Of a stretch of DNA of 46,836 nucleotides, positions 9,019 through 18,086 are shown in pieces (position 1 is the stretch's first letter; the number at the start of each line of letters is the position of its first letter). Below the pieces are notes generated by a model, which was given only the letters and a program-made list of their open reading frames with translations, was not told the origin of the DNA and ran no database searches. Source of the DNA: Phycisphaerae bacterium (GTDB lineage Bacteria; Planctomycetota; Phycisphaerae; Tepidisphaerales; Tepidisphaeraceae); contig JAUJNJ010000041.1 in assembly GCA_030448225.1 (NCBI GenBank), positions 1 through 46,836 on the forward strand. Direction: 5' to 3'. The position numbers and the translations under genes were made by a program.

Positions 9019-12000
9019 ATGATCAATCGTGAACGACGTGGCGGGCGGGCCCTCCGCGGGCTGGCGGTCGCGGCGGTGGTGACGGCGGCGTGCGGCGCGG
9101 CGGCGCGCGCGCAGAAGGCGCCGGACGAGACGCTGTCGTCGCTGAAGGTCGCCGACGGGCTGGAGGTCACGACCTGGGCCACCGAGCCGGCCCTCGTCAA
9201 CCCGACGAACATGGACATCGACGAGCGCGGCCGGATCTGGATCACCGAGGCGGCCAACTACCGCGGGTCCAAGACGCGCCCCGAGGGGGACCGCATCGTG
9301 ATCCTCGAGGACACGGACCTCGACGGCAAGGCCGACAGCAGCAAGACGTTCTACCAGCACCCGTCGCTGTTCGCGCCGTTGGGCATCTGCAAGGTGGGCG
9401 ACAAGCTGTTCGTCTCGCAGTCGCCCAACGTGCTGGTCTTCACGATCGACGCCAGCGGCGACAAGCCGGTCGGCGCGCCGCAGGTCGTGTTCACCGGCTT
9501 CACCGGCGAGAACCACGACCACGGCGTGCACGCGATGGTCTTCGGCCCCGACGGCCGCTTCTACTTCAACGCCGGCAACGACGGGTGCAAGGGCACGATC
9601 AGCGGCGCCGACGGCAAGCCCGTCGTCGACACGCTGGGCTCGAGCGTCGCCCGCGGCGACCTGTGGCGCGGCGGCAAGCGCGAGAAGGGCGTGCTCGGCT
9701 ACACCGACGGCATGGCGTTCCGCTTCAACCCCGACGGCACCGGCTTCGAGACGCTCGGCCACAACTTCCGCAACAACTACGAGCTGACGGTCGACAGTTT
9801 CGGCACCGTCTGGCAAAGCGACAACGACGACGACGGCAACCAGTCCGCCCGCATCAACTTCGTGATGGAGGGAGGCAACTACGGCTTCAAGGGCCCGACG
9901 GGCAACAACTGGGGCCGCGACCAGGGCGCGATCCCCGGGCAGACGAAGCAGGAGGCGCACTGGCACCAGCGCTGGCCGGGCGTCGTGCCGAACATGCTCC
10001 ACACCGGGATGGGGTCGCCGACGGGCATCGTCGCCTACGAGGGCGACCTGCTCCCCGAGCGCTTCCGCAACACCGTCATCCATTGCGACCCCGGGCCCAA
10101 CGTCGTGCGCGCCTACCGGCCCACACCCAGCGCCCAGACGCCGAGCGGGCTGACGGACCTCGACAAGGCCCCGTCCGCCGGCGCGGCCGGCGCGGGGTAC
10201 GCGGCCGAGACGATCGAGGTCGTTATGGGGGAGGATCGCTGGTTCGGCCCGGCCGACGTCTGCGTCGCCCCGGACGGGTCGGTCTTCATCGCCGACTGGT
10301 ACGACCCCGGCGTCGGCGGCCACGCGACCGGCGACAAGCCCGACCAAGGCGGCCTGCGCGGCCGCGTCTACCGCCTGGCGCCCAAGGGGCACAAGGCGAC
10401 GCGGCCCGCGCACGACTTCGCCTCCGCCGCCGGCGCGATCGAGGCGCTGAAGTCGCCGAACCTCGCCGTCCGGTACCTCGCCTACCAGAGGCTCGCCGCC
10501 GACCCGCAGGCCGTCGCGCCGCTGAGCGAGATGTTCAAGAACGACCCCAACCCGCGCCTCCGCGCCCGCGCGTTGTGGCTGCTCGCCCGCACGCCCGCCG
10601 GCGCGGCGAGCGTGCAGCAGGCCCTGGCGGACAAGGACGAGAACATCCGCATCGCCGGCCTCCGCGCCGCGCGGATGACGAAGCAGGACATGGTTGCCGT
10701 CGCCGACAAGATGATCGGTGACGCGTCGCCCGGCGTGCTCCGCGAGATCGCGGTCGCGATGAACTACGAGCCGGCCGAGCGGGCCGTGCCCGTCCTCGTG
10801 AAGCTCGCCGATCGCTACGACGGCAAGGACCGCTGGTACCTCGAGGCGATCGGCATCGGCGCCACCGACAAGGAGGAGCAACTGCTCGCCGCCTGGAAAA
10901 AGGACGGCAAGAACGCTGGCGACGCCGAGGTGGCGAACAACCTCACCTGGCGGCTGAAGCGGGAGGGGCCCGAGTCGTCGGCCGCGTCGGCGCCGACCGA
11001 TTCGCAACTCGTCCAAAGCTGGCTCGCGCTGGGCCCGTTCGACGCCGCCGGCCGCGACAAAAACCCGCTCGCCCACAACTACGGTCCCGACGCCGCCCCC
11101 GGCCGCCTCGACCCCGCCGCCGCGTTCAAGGGCGTCGGCGGCAAGGCGATCAAGTGGGAGAAGATTGACCGCCTCGACGAGGTCGACGGCACCGTCCCCG
11201 GCGTGGACTTCGCCAAGTACTGCACCGACCGCGGCTCGCGCGGCGTGAACGTCGTCGGCTACTTCGCCACGACCGTCACCTCGCCCGCCGAGCAGAAAGC
11301 CAAGCTCGTCCTCGGCTCCGACGACGGCGTGCGCGTGTGGCTCAACGGCAAGCAGGTGTACGAGATCGACGGCTCGCGCGCGATCGCGTACCCGCAGGAT
11401 GTGGTCGACGTGTCGCTGAAGAAGGGCCCCAACCTCCTGCTGATCAAGCTGCGGCAGGGCGACGGCAGCGGCGGCGTGACGGCCGGCGTGACCGCGAAGC
11501 AGCCCGTCACCTTCGCCACCGATTTCCAGCAGGCGCCCGCCGCCTCGGCCGGCGCCGGCGCGGGCAGGACCGGCGCGACGTCGTCCGGCGCCAACCCCGC
11601 CGACGCGATCGGGCAGAAGACGAAGGACGGCGAGACCCTCCCGTCGCTCGACGCCCTCGCGGCCCTGCCGGGTGATCCCGCCCGCGGGGCTGCCGTCTAC
11701 CGCAACCAGAAGGCGGCCAACTGCATCACGTGCCACCAGGTCGGCACCGAGGGGCAGATGATCGGCCCGCCGCTGACGACGGTCGGGCAGAAGCTGACCA
11801 AGCCTCAACTGTTCGAGGCGATCCTCCTGCCCAACGCGGGCATCCTCATGCACTACGAGAACTGGGTCGTCCGCACGAAGAAGGGCGACGTCGTCAGCGG
11901 CCTGCTCGAGAGCGAGACGCCCGAGCAACTCACGATCAAGGACACGGCCGGCAAGTACCACGACATCCCGGTGGAGAACGTCGACCGCAAGGTGATGCAG

Positions 12001-12099
12001 AAGCTCTCGCTCATGCCCGAGGGCCTGGCCGGCACGATGACGAAGCAGGAACTGGTCGACCTCGTCGCCTACCTCGCGACGCTGCAGGGCCCGCAGTAG
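9019..12099 (+). CDS. PVC-type haem-binding CxxCH protein (membrane-bound dehydrogenase-like)
   Basis: A 1026-residue exported protein of the large family characteristic of Planctomycetota and Verrucomicrobiota. A signal peptide (about 1-30, ending AAARAQ) leads into an NHL/sorbosone-dehydrogenase-like beta-propeller (about 35-450; VTTWATEPALVNPTNMDIDE, HDHGVHAMVFGPDGRFYFNAG). HEAT-type helical repeats follow (about 460-640), then a beta-sandwich (about 660-830; GSDDGVRVWLNGKQV) and a C-terminal cytochrome-like domain with NCITCHQVG at about 900-908. That CxxCH would bind haem c covalently. The family is thought to oxidise sugars or other substrates in the periplasm, but its reactions are largely unproven. 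The ATG has GGAGAAA upstream. It appears monocistronic and ends at a hairpin. Confidence 0.9.
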   Translation: MINRERRGGRALRGLAVAAVVTAACGAAARAQKAPDETLSSLKVADGLEVTTWATEPALVNPTNMDIDERGRIWITEAANYRGSKTRPEGDRIVILEDTDLDGKADSSKTFYQHPSLFAPLGICKVGDKLFVSQSPNVLVFTIDASGDKPVGAPQVVFTGFTGENHDHGVHAMVFGPDGRFYFNAGNDGCKGTISGADGKPVVDTLGSSVARGDLWRGGKREKGVLGYTDGMAFRFNPDGTGFETLGHNFRNNYELTVDSFGTVWQSDNDDDGNQSARINFVMEGGNYGFKGPTGNNWGRDQGAIPGQTKQEAHWHQRWPGVVPNMLHTGMGSPTGIVAYEGDLLPERFRNTVIHCDPGPNVVRAYRPTPSAQTPSGLTDLDKAPSAGAAGAGYAAETIEVVMGEDRWFGPADVCVAPDGSVFIADWYDPGVGGHATGDKPDQGGLRGRVYRLAPKGHKATRPAHDFASAAGAIEALKSPNLAVRYLAYQRLAADPQAVAPLSEMFKNDPNPRLRARALWLLARTPAGAASVQQALADKDENIRIAGLRAARMTKQDMVAVADKMIGDASPGVLREIAVAMNYEPAERAVPVLVKLADRYDGKDRWYLEAIGIGATDKEEQLLAAWKKDGKNAGDAEVANNLTWRLKREGPESSAASAPTDSQLVQSWLALGPFDAAGRDKNPLAHNYGPDAAPGRLDPAAAFKGVGGKAIKWEKIDRLDEVDGTVPGVDFAKYCTDRGSRGVNVVGYFATTVTSPAEQKAKLVLGSDDGVRVWLNGKQVYEIDGSRAIAYPQDVVDVSLKKGPNLLLIKLRQGDGSGGVTAGVTAKQPVTFATDFQQAPAASAGAGAGRTGATSSGANPADAIGQKTKDGETLPSLDALAALPGDPARGAAVYRNQKAANCITCHQVGTEGQMIGPPLTTVGQKLTKPQLFEAILLPNAGILMHYENWVVRTKKGDVVSGLLESETPEQLTIKDTAGKYHDIPVENVDRKVMQKLSLMPEGLAGTMTKQELVDLVAYLATLQGPQ

Positions 12100-12116
12100 G
12101 GCGGCCCGTAGCCCGT

Positions 12117-12136
12117 ACGCGGCGCAGCCGCCGCGT
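12117..12136. terminator. Hairpin between convergent genes
   Basis: Stem ACGCGGCG (12117-12124) pairs with CGCCGCGT (12129-12136) around CAGC, just after the PVC gene's stop and touching the stop of the convergent gene. There is no U-tract, so it is a candidate bidirectional terminator only. Confidence 0.4.
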
Positions 12137-12757
12137 CAAAGCCTGGGGGAGCGGTAACGTTCCCAGATGCGGAGGTAGTCGAGTAGGGGCCCGTTGCTCG
12201 CGGTGCCGGCTATGTGGCGGGCGATGAAGTACATCCCGCGTTCCAGCGCGATCAGGTGCGGAAGCGTCGGGTTCGCGAAGTGCAGCTCGCTCCTCGTGTC
12301 GCCCGTGTCGCACGACAAGATGTAGCCGATGCCGTCGAGCGCGTCGTGGCCGCTGCGGGCGAAGAGGTTAAACGCCCGAAGCACCTCAGCCACGGGGTCG
12401 GCCGGTAAGTTTCCGAGGGTGACAACTTCGCCGTTCGCGGCAAAGGCGGCGGTCATCCCGGCCACCGTGGTGGTGCCGCGGAAGGTCCAGCCGCCCGTCG
12501 TCATCACGGCCACCAGAGCGGCGGGATCGAAGCTGGGGCGCACGTGGGCCCACCAGATCGAGGTCCACGAAAAGTTCGCCGGTCCGCACCCGCCGCTCGT
12601 TTCGGATGATGTGCTTTCCCGCCCTCAGTCTCTCGATGCCTAGCGCACGCGCCAGCGCGTAGGTTGTGGGCGAAGATTCAGCGTCAATCACATCGGCGAT
12701 CATATCCCGGAGCGCGGCCCGCCTCGCGCAACGTGGACAGTGGCGACAGTTCACCAT
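12136..12757 (-). pseudogene. Hypothetical protein, apparently one gene split by a single frameshift
   Basis: I do not recognise the family. The upstream frame (ATG at 12757) opens MVNCRHCPRCARRAALRD, a cysteine cluster, and continues to TGELFVDLD near 12560. The downstream frame continues naturally as WWAHVRPSFDPAALVAVM and runs 135 residues to the stop at 12136. Shifting frame at the GATCTGGTGG stretch (about 12553-12560) gives one continuous protein of about 205 residues. Two overlapping genes are an alternative. The gene converges on the PVC haem gene and is divergent from the epimerase. Confidence 0.4.
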
Positions 12758-12858
12758 CGCGCGTCGGTCGGCCCGCCGGCGTGACTTGCCCGCAGCCCGT
12801 CGCTAACTTAACCGCACTCGGTTTACCCGCACATTTCGCAAGCGAAGGAGAAACGGAC

Positions 12859-13725
12859 ATGGCGATCGGCATCGGCGTCAACGCGTGGATCTGGACGTCC
12901 CCCTTCACGACGCAGGACGGCCCCAACGGCCTGGGCCTGCTCGACAAGGCGAAGCAGATGGGGTTCGACTCCTTCGAGTTCGGCCTAGAGGACCCCGCGC
13001 ACGTCGATCCGGCCAAGCTCAAGGCGAAGCTCGAACAGACCGGCCTGCGGGTGATCGTCTGCGGCGCGTACGGCCCCGACCGTGACCTGACGCACGAGGA
13101 CCAGAGCGTCCGCGACAACAGCCTCGATTACATTACCAAGGCGATCAAGATCACCGCCGCCGCCGGCGGCAAGGTGCTGGCCGGGCCGCACTACTCGGCC
13201 GTCGGCAAGCGGCGGCACGTGCCGGCCGACCAGAAGCAGCGCGAGTTCGATTTGGCCGTGAAGGGCATCACCGAGGCGGGCAAGCGGGCCGCGGACCATG
13301 GAGTGCGGGTCGCGGTCGAGCCGCTCAACCGCTTCGAGACGGACCTCATCAACACCGCCGAGCAGTGCAAGCGCCTGATCGACGCGGTCGGGCTGAAGAA
13401 CGTCGGCTTCCACCTCGACACGTTCCACATGAACATCGAGGAGAAGAACAGCGGCGACGCGATCAAGCTGGCCGGCGACCGGTTGTTCCACTTCCACGCC
13501 TGCGAGAACGACCGCGGCACGCCCGGCAGCGGCCGGAACGTCGACTGGGAGAGCGTGGGCCCGGCCCTGAAGTCGATCAACTACACCGGCGACGCCGTGA
13601 TCGAGTCGTTCACCTCCGAGACCAAGAGCATCGCCGGCGCCGCCGCCATCTGGCGCCAGCTCGCCCCGACGCAGGACCGCCTCGCCAGCGACGGGCTGGC
13701 GTTCCTGAAGGGCATCCTGAAGTGA
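12859..13725 (+). CDS. Sugar-phosphate isomerase/epimerase, D-tagatose/D-psicose 3-epimerase-like
   Basis: A 288-residue AP-endonuclease-2-type TIM barrel, almost exactly the length of characterised ketose 3-epimerases. The metal and catalytic residues of that family are recognisable in order: VAVEPLNRFETD (first catalytic Glu), HLDTFHMNIEE (Asp and His ligands), HFHACENDRGTPGSG (His plus the conserved NDRG.PG.G loop) and VIESF (second catalytic Glu). It would interconvert ketohexoses at C3 in the cytoplasm using a divalent metal. The ATG at 12859 has AAGGAG upstream; reading further upstream in the same frame adds unconserved residues. The MFS transporter nearby suggests a sugar-use context, by inference. 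Confidence 0.85.
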   Translation: MAIGIGVNAWIWTSPFTTQDGPNGLGLLDKAKQMGFDSFEFGLEDPAHVDPAKLKAKLEQTGLRVIVCGAYGPDRDLTHEDQSVRDNSLDYITKAIKITAAAGGKVLAGPHYSAVGKRRHVPADQKQREFDLAVKGITEAGKRAADHGVRVAVEPLNRFETDLINTAEQCKRLIDAVGLKNVGFHLDTFHMNIEEKNSGDAIKLAGDRLFHFHACENDRGTPGSGRNVDWESVGPALKSINYTGDAVIESFTSETKSIAGAAAIWRQLAPTQDRLASDGLAFLKGILK

Positions 13726-13756
13726 CGCCGACATCGGCCGAGCGACGTTAAAAAGG

Positions 13757-13785
13757 ACGGGCGGCGCCGGACCGGCGCCGCCCGT
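13757..13785 (+). terminator. Strong hairpin terminator after the epimerase
   Basis: ACGGGCGGCGCCGG (13757-13770) is the exact reverse complement of CCGGCGCCGCCCGT (13772-13785), followed by TTTC. It sits 30 bp after the epimerase stop, directly before the next gene. Confidence 0.8.
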
Positions 13786-13793
13786 TTCACGTC

Positions 13794-14417
13794 ATGAACG
13801 AAGGAAGATTGCTGGCTGACATCAGCCCCGCGCTGCACACCTGGCTGACCCTCGTGTCCGGCCTCTGGGCAGTCGGTTTCTTCGGCTGGCACTGGTGGCG
13901 CCGTCGCCGGAACCCGCCTTTTCCCCCTCGCGCGTCGATCGAAGTGCTGTTCGAGGAGAATTGGGCGAGCGGGCATTCGCTGCTGCCGCGCAACTATTGG
14001 TGGGGGGCGGCGAGCAACTGCCTGAGCATCGTCGTGACGCCGGGCGAACTGTGGGTGACGTCGCCGTTCCCGTTCGCCGTCGTGCTGAAGTGGTACGACC
14101 TGGAGCAGCGCATCCCGCGTGACCGGCTCCGCGGGGTCCATCAGGCGGGCCGCGACGTGATCGTCGACTTCGAGCGCCCGGACGGTAAGGACGGGCGGTT
14201 CACCGTGCGACTGCGGCGGCCGGAGGAGTTCGTGCACGCGCTGGGGTACGCGCAAGGATTCGAGGCCGTCCGCCAGAACACCGGTAAAGAGCACGCGGTG
14301 CGATCGGTCTCACCGGGAATCCCGAGGGCCAGCGTCCGCGGTGATCGAGTACGTCGGCCAGCCGGCTGCAAACGAAGACGGCCCCGGGGCAAGCGCCCGA
14401 GGGCAGTCTTCGTTTGA
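13794..14417 (+). CDS. Small membrane-anchored protein of unknown function
   Basis: I do not recognise this 207-residue protein. One clear transmembrane segment near the N-terminus (about 14-36, [19 protein letters not shown]) is followed by a basic stop-transfer run (WRRRRN). A soluble beta-rich part follows with hydrophobic strands ([49 protein letters not shown]), which resembles a PH-like domain. From about residue 165 the sequence becomes Arg-rich and overlaps the convergent MFS reading frame and a hairpin, so the true end may be near 14285 if a base has been lost. Confidence 0.5.
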   Translation: MNEGRLLADISPALHTWLTLVSGLWAVGFFGWHWWRRRRNPPFPPRASIEVLFEENWASGHSLLPRNYWWGAASNCLSIVVTPGELWVTSPFPFAVVLKWYDLEQRIPRDRLRGVHQAGRDVIVDFERPDGKDGRFTVRLRRPEEFVHALGYAQGFEAVRQNTGKEHAVRSVSPGIPRASVRGDRVRRPAGCKRRRPRGKRPRAVFV

Positions 14418-16152
14418 GCGTCGTGCCGGGACGCGAGCCCGGCCGCGGACAGTACCGAACCGCGGCCTCGACGCCGCCGGTGAACTTCTCGTCCTCGGCT
14501 GCGTGGCCGGTGAGCACTTGGGCGCGGTACCCGCCGCGCGAGCGGAAGTAGACGATCAGGATGATGGACCCGACGAGCATGATCGCCGGGAAGACCGCCA
14601 TGTTCCGCAGCGCGCGCTGGGCGCTGCCGGCGGCGGCGTCATCGATCTGCTGCTTCTGCTCCGGCGCCAGCGCCGCGGTGGCGGCGGCGAGCTTCTGGTC
14701 GTTCACGGTCTTGTACGGGATGATCTCGTACACCTTCTTCTCGTCCAGGACCGTCGGCGACAGCGTGCCGTCCTGCACGAGCCCCGGGGCCGACTGGGCG
14801 GCGGGGGCGGCGGCGATCATGTCGATCTTCTTGTCGGCCTGCAGCGTCCCGATGTACGGGAACCCCAGCACGCCGACCGCCAGCATGCCGATGCCGCCCA
14901 GCGCGTTGAGCGTCAGCGCGCCGCCGCGCGGCGTCTGGTCGGAGACGACGCCGAGCATCGTCGGCCAGAAGAACGTCTTGCCGAAGCCGTAGAGCGTCGC
15001 CGCGACGAACAGCATGGCGATGCCCTGCGCGCCCGAGAGCATCACCAGGCCCACGATCGCCAGGACGGCCGAGCCGGCCAGCAGCCCCAGAGGCGAGAGC
15101 GAGTGGATGATCGGCCCCGCGAAGAACCGCAGGACCAGCATGATCGCCGACGTGTAGACCAGCACCCAGCCCGCGTGGAAGCCGTGCAGCGCCTTCTCCA
15201 TGATGCCGGTGATCCAGCCGTCGGTGCCGATCTCGGTGGTCGCCAGCGGGATCATGATCAGGATCATGAAGAACATGAACCCGCGGCCGAGCGACTTCGT
15301 GTAGGCGGCGAACCCGGCGACGATCACCAGGCCGATGCCGATGAACAGCCACCGCAAGACCGGCGACAGCGGCGCGGTGCCGCCGTTGGAGAAGAAGTCC
15401 ATCAGCTGCAGGACGATCAGGAAGCCGACGACGAGCGCGCCCATGATCCCGAACTCGGCCAGCATCTCCCGGTAGGAGACGCCCGCGGCGACGCGCTCCT
15501 GCACCGGGAAGCGGCGCGGGATGAGCATCAGGAAGAAGACCACCGCCGGCAGCGCGATCACGCCGAGCTTCACGCTCCACGGGGTGGCGGGGGCGAAGCG
15601 GTCGATCCCGATCGTGATCAGGCCGGCCAGCACCAGCCCGCCCGGCCAACCCGCGTGCAGGATGTTGAGCCACTTGGTCTTCTCGCGGCTGAACATCGTC
15701 GCCACGACCGGGTTGATGTACGCCTCGACCGTGCCGTTGGAGAGGCCGAGGATCAGCGAACCCCAGTAGAGCAGGGCGAACGCGCCGTCCTTGTTCCCGT
15801 TCTGCGAGACGTAGTACGCGCTGACGCCCATCACGCACCAGATCGCGTACCCGACGAACGAGATGACCATCGCGGTCTTGTAGCCGATGCGGTCGATGAT
15901 CAGCGAGAACCCGATGATCGACACCGCGAACGGCCAGATGCCGATGCCGGCCAGGCGGCCGACCTGCGCGGGGTCGAGGCCGAACTCGGCGGCCCACGTC
16001 GGGAGCAGGAACATGCGGCTGATGAACGCGAACGCGGTCGTGATCAGCGCGATGAAGCAGCCCCAGAACAGCGTCATGTCGCTGCCGCCGGCGTCGCCGC
16101 CCGTGTCGTCGCGCTCGTAGCTCACGGCTCCCGAAAGCGGTACGTCTGTCAT
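14200..16152 (-). CDS. MFS transporter
   Basis: A 650-residue frame holding a 12-helix-type major facilitator, roughly residues 25-570. Helix-rich segments include [40 protein letters not shown] (the cytoplasmic loop 2-3 region with the D.R.G.K-like motif), [18 protein letters not shown] and [18 protein letters not shown] near the end. The SNGTVEA motif is seen in planctomycete sugar-type MFS proteins; the substrate is probably a sugar, by inference. The ATG at 16152 has GAGGAG seven bases upstream. After [11 protein letters not shown] (about 14430) the frame loses coding character and runs through a hairpin into the convergent gene, so the last 75 or so residues are doubtful. Confidence 0.8.
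   Translation of the reverse strand: MTDVPLSGAVSYERDDTGGDAGGSDMTLFWGCFIALITTAFAFISRMFLLPTWAAEFGLDPAQVGRLAGIGIWPFAVSIIGFSLIIDRIGYKTAMVISFVGYAIWCVMGVSAYYVSQNGNKDGAFALLYWGSLILGLSNGTVEAYINPVVATMFSREKTKWLNILHAGWPGGLVLAGLITIGIDRFAPATPWSVKLGVIALPAVVFFLMLIPRRFPVQERVAAGVSYREMLAEFGIMGALVVGFLIVLQLMDFFSNGGTAPLSPVLRWLFIGIGLVIVAGFAAYTKSLGRGFMFFMILIMIPLATTEIGTDGWITGIMEKALHGFHAGWVLVYTSAIMLVLRFFAGPIIHSLSPLGLLAGSAVLAIVGLVMLSGAQGIAMLFVAATLYGFGKTFFWPTMLGVVSDQTPRGGALTLNALGGIGMLAVGVLGFPYIGTLQADKKIDMIAAAPAAQSAPGLVQDGTLSPTVLDEKKVYEIIPYKTVNDQKLAAATAALAPEQKQQIDDAAAGSAQRALRNMAVFPAIMLVGSIILIVYFRSRGGYRAQVLTGHAAEDEKFTGGVEAAVRYCPRPGSRPGTTLKRRLPSGACPGAVFVCSRLADVLDHRGRWPSGFPVRPIAPRALYRCSGGRPRILARTPARARTPPAAAVAR
14369..14416. 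terminator. Bidirectional hairpin between convergent genes
   Basis: CAAACGAAGAC (14369-14379) pairs exactly with GTCTTCGTTTG (14406-14416), with GC-rich inner pairing (GGCCC..GGGC). Flanking A- and T-rich ends of the stem make it usable from either strand. It lies inside the nominal ends of both neighbouring reading frames, which suggests that at least one of them really stops earlier. Confidence 0.65.
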
Positions 16153-16615
16153 CTTGGTCTCCTCGGCCTGTCGGAACGAAATGAAAAGGTGGCGAAAGTC
16201 GGCCGACATGATGCCGGGTCGGCGGGCGGATTTCAAATTTTGTTCGGAGTTTAACGGGGTTCGGCGCGGTTACCGGACGCCGGCGCGGCGGATTGTAACT
16301 TCTGCGCCGGCGGGCGTCAGGACGTGCGGACGCGCGGGGGCCGCCGCGCCGCGCGACGCCCGGGCACCTGCCGCGGCACCGGGGATCAGGGATCGCCCGA
16401 GGCGCCACCCGGTGGCCCCGGCGGCGGTTGTCAGTTGCGACTTCGGCCGCGGGGGCGTATCTCACTAGCTGAACGGGATTAAATCAGCGCCCGCGACCCC
16501 GCCGCCCGTTCCGCGGCCGCCCCGCAGGCGCCGGGGCGAACGAGAACGCCCCCGATGATCGTGGCGACCGGTTCGCACGCCCGCCTCGTCAACAACTTCC
16601 GCAAGGAGCCCTTCC
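16153..16615. other. Intergenic spacer, 463 bp, between divergent genes
   Basis: It separates the MFS transporter (minus) from the PspA-like gene (plus). It must hold promoters for both, but I can name no elements beyond the two ribosome sites at its edges. GC-rich, with no recognisable ORF or repeat. Confidence 0.5.
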
Positions 16616-17371
16616 ATGTTCAGCCGTCTCGCCAACCTCTTCCGCGGCTTCCTCAGCCTGTTCGTCTCCGGCATCGAGAAGCGCAACCCCGAGGCCCTGC
16701 TCGAGGTCGAGCGGGAAAACCTCCGCGCCCAGATCGCCCAGTACAACCAGGGCCTCGCCGCCCACGCCGGCCTGGCCGAGCGGCTGATCGGGCAGGTCAA
16801 GCGGCTCGAGGCGCAGGAGCAGGAGCTTCGCGCCCGCACGACCGCCAACCTCCGTGCCGGCAACAAGGATCTCGCCGGCCAGGTCGCGCTGCAGCTCCAG
16901 ACGGTGAGCCGCGAGCTCGCCGAGAACCGCGCCCAGGCCGAGCAGGCGGACAAGACCTACAAGGACCTGATCCGCGCGCGCGACGTGTCGATCAAGGCCG
17001 CCAAGGACAAGATCGACAAGCTGCGATTCAGCCTCAGCGACCTGAAGGTGAAGCGGGCGACGGCCGAGCTGAGCGAGATGGCCAGCGGCATGATCAGCCA
17101 GATCGGCGGGGCGGGCGACACGCTCGATCGCCTGCACACGATGGTCGAGGAGGAACGCGAGAAGGCCGCCGGCCGCGCCCGCGTCGCGAAGGACTCGATC
17201 GACATGAGCGGCGTCCAGATGAAGGAATCCGAACAGAACGCCCTGGCCGAGCAGGCCCTGGCCGACTTCGCCGCCAAGGAAGGCATCGCCCTCCCCGGCG
17301 CCGCCACCCCGGCGGCGCCGGAAGCCGAGGGCGCCACGGCGACGAAGTCGATGGGGCCGGTGTCGCAGTAG
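16616..17371 (+). CDS. PspA/IM30 family membrane-remodelling protein
   Basis: A 251-residue, almost wholly helical protein with the PspA/IM30 layout. An amphipathic N-terminal helix (MFSRLANLFRGFLSLFVSGI) that would bind membrane is followed by long coiled-coil helices rich in Glu, Gln and Arg (LLEVERENLRAQIAQYNQGL onward). A helical segment that includes MASGMISQIGGAGDTLDRL follows, and the tail is Ala/Pro-rich. PspA homologues form ESCRT-III-like polymers that stabilise stressed membranes. AAGGAG lies seven bases before the ATG. The next unrelated gene is a DUF559 nuclease, then an AAA+ ATPase on the same strand. No PspF, PspB or PspC homologue is seen. Confidence 0.85.
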   Translation: MFSRLANLFRGFLSLFVSGIEKRNPEALLEVERENLRAQIAQYNQGLAAHAGLAERLIGQVKRLEAQEQELRARTTANLRAGNKDLAGQVALQLQTVSRELAENRAQAEQADKTYKDLIRARDVSIKAAKDKIDKLRFSLSDLKVKRATAELSEMASGMISQIGGAGDTLDRLHTMVEEEREKAAGRARVAKDSIDMSGVQMKESEQNALAEQALADFAAKEGIALPGAATPAAPEAEGATATKSMGPVSQ

Positions 17372-17407
17372 GGCGGGCAGGGCGCGCGCCCGTAGAGGGA
17401 ACTGCTT

Positions 17408-17640
17408 TCACCCCCACTCCCCAGTACTCAGGGGAGAGGGCAGGGGTGAGGGGATCTCCCCGCTGACAGGACCCTCTCCCCTGTACTCAGGGGTGAGGGC
17501 TGGGGTGTGTGGATCTCGCCGCTGACAGGAAAGAATGTGGCCGTACTCTCTTCGCGGAGGATTCGGCCACTTCTTCCTCGCCCGCCGCGAGATCCCCACA
17601 CCCAAACCCACTCCCCAGAGTACAGGGGAGAGGGGGGACC
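17408..17640. repeat. Cluster of three REP-like palindromes (copies D, E, F) upstream of the DUF559 gene
   Basis: Cores at about 17417-17440 (CTCCCCAGTACTCAGGGGAG), 17472-17495 (CTCTCCCCTGTACTCAGGGG) and 17611-17633 (CTCCCCAGAGTACAGGGGAG). GATCTC(C/G)CCGCTGACAGGA is a direct repeat beginning at about 17453 and 17511, and GCGAGATCCCCACACCC near 17590 is its inverted partner. Copies D/E and F therefore sit in opposite orientation. This arrangement fills the spacer between the PspA-like and DUF559 genes. Confidence 0.8.
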
Positions 17641-17651
17641 GGAGGATCACT

Positions 17652-18035
17652 ATGCTTCACCGGCTGCACCGCGTGAACGACGTGATTATCGCACGGGCCC
17701 GCGCGATGCGGCGTGAGTCTGCCCCGGCCGAGCAGATCCTGTGGTTCTGCCTGCGCGACCGCCGGCTGAATGGCTACAAGTTCCGCCGGCAGCTCGCCGT
17801 TGGGCCGTTCATCGCAGACTTCTACTGCGCGTCGTGTAGACTTATCGTCGAACTCGATGGCGACTCCCACGCCAATCGCGCAGCGTACGACGAAGACCGG
17901 ACGAAATGGTTGAATGAGCATGGTCACGCGGTCGTCCGGTTCCCGAACGCCGACGTCTTTGATCACCTCGATGCGGTGCTCGAATTGCTTCTGAGCGAGT
18001 GCGAGCGACGTTCCAGCTCCACGACCGTCGCGTGA
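17652..18035 (+). CDS. DUF559 (VSR/PD-D/E)XK-like) endonuclease-fold protein
   Basis: A 127-residue protein with the DUF559 signature: an N-terminal R..(S/T)..E..LW..LR pattern (ESAPAEQILWFCLRDRRLNG), FRRQLAVGPFIADFYC, then LIVELDGDSH, which supplies the acidic metal ligands of a very-short-patch-repair-like nuclease fold. Length is typical. No cellular function is established for the family; DNA cleavage is inferred from the fold. The ATG at 17652 has GGAGG six bases upstream, and that ribosome site sits right after palindrome F. REP-like elements flank the gene on both sides (three upstream, one downstream), so it may travel as a unit. Confidence 0.85.
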   Translation: MLHRLHRVNDVIIARARAMRRESAPAEQILWFCLRDRRLNGYKFRRQLAVGPFIADFYCASCRLIVELDGDSHANRAAYDEDRTKWLNEHGHAVVRFPNADVFDHLDAVLELLLSECERRSSSTTVA

Positions 18036-18036
18036 G

Positions 18037-18080
18037 GCCCCTCACCCCCACCCTCTCCCCTGAGTACAGGGGCGAGGGAG
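18037..18080. repeat. REP-like palindrome, copy G
   Basis: CCCTCTCCCCTGAGTACAGG followed by GGCGAGGG, between the DUF559 stop and the AAA+ start. One mismatch breaks the outer stem. Its right edge (GCGAGGGAGAAAACC) supplies the ribosome site of the AAA+ gene, so repeat and translation signal overlap. Confidence 0.75.
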
Positions 18081-18086
18081 AAAACC

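Noticed and set aside
8800..11961. 1053-codon minus-strand open frame
   Set aside because: It is the antisense of the PVC haem protein; the plus strand has signal peptide, propeller and CxxCH motif, while this frame has only repetitive Arg/Val/Ala/Asp sequence.
14341..16254. 637-codon plus-strand frame opposite the MFS gene
   Set aside because: Gln/His/Asp/Arg-rich shadow; transmembrane helices are only on the minus strand.
387..18080. REP-like palindromes as a CRISPR array
   Set aside because: Copies are spread, lie in both orientations and have no regular spacers; no cas gene is seen.
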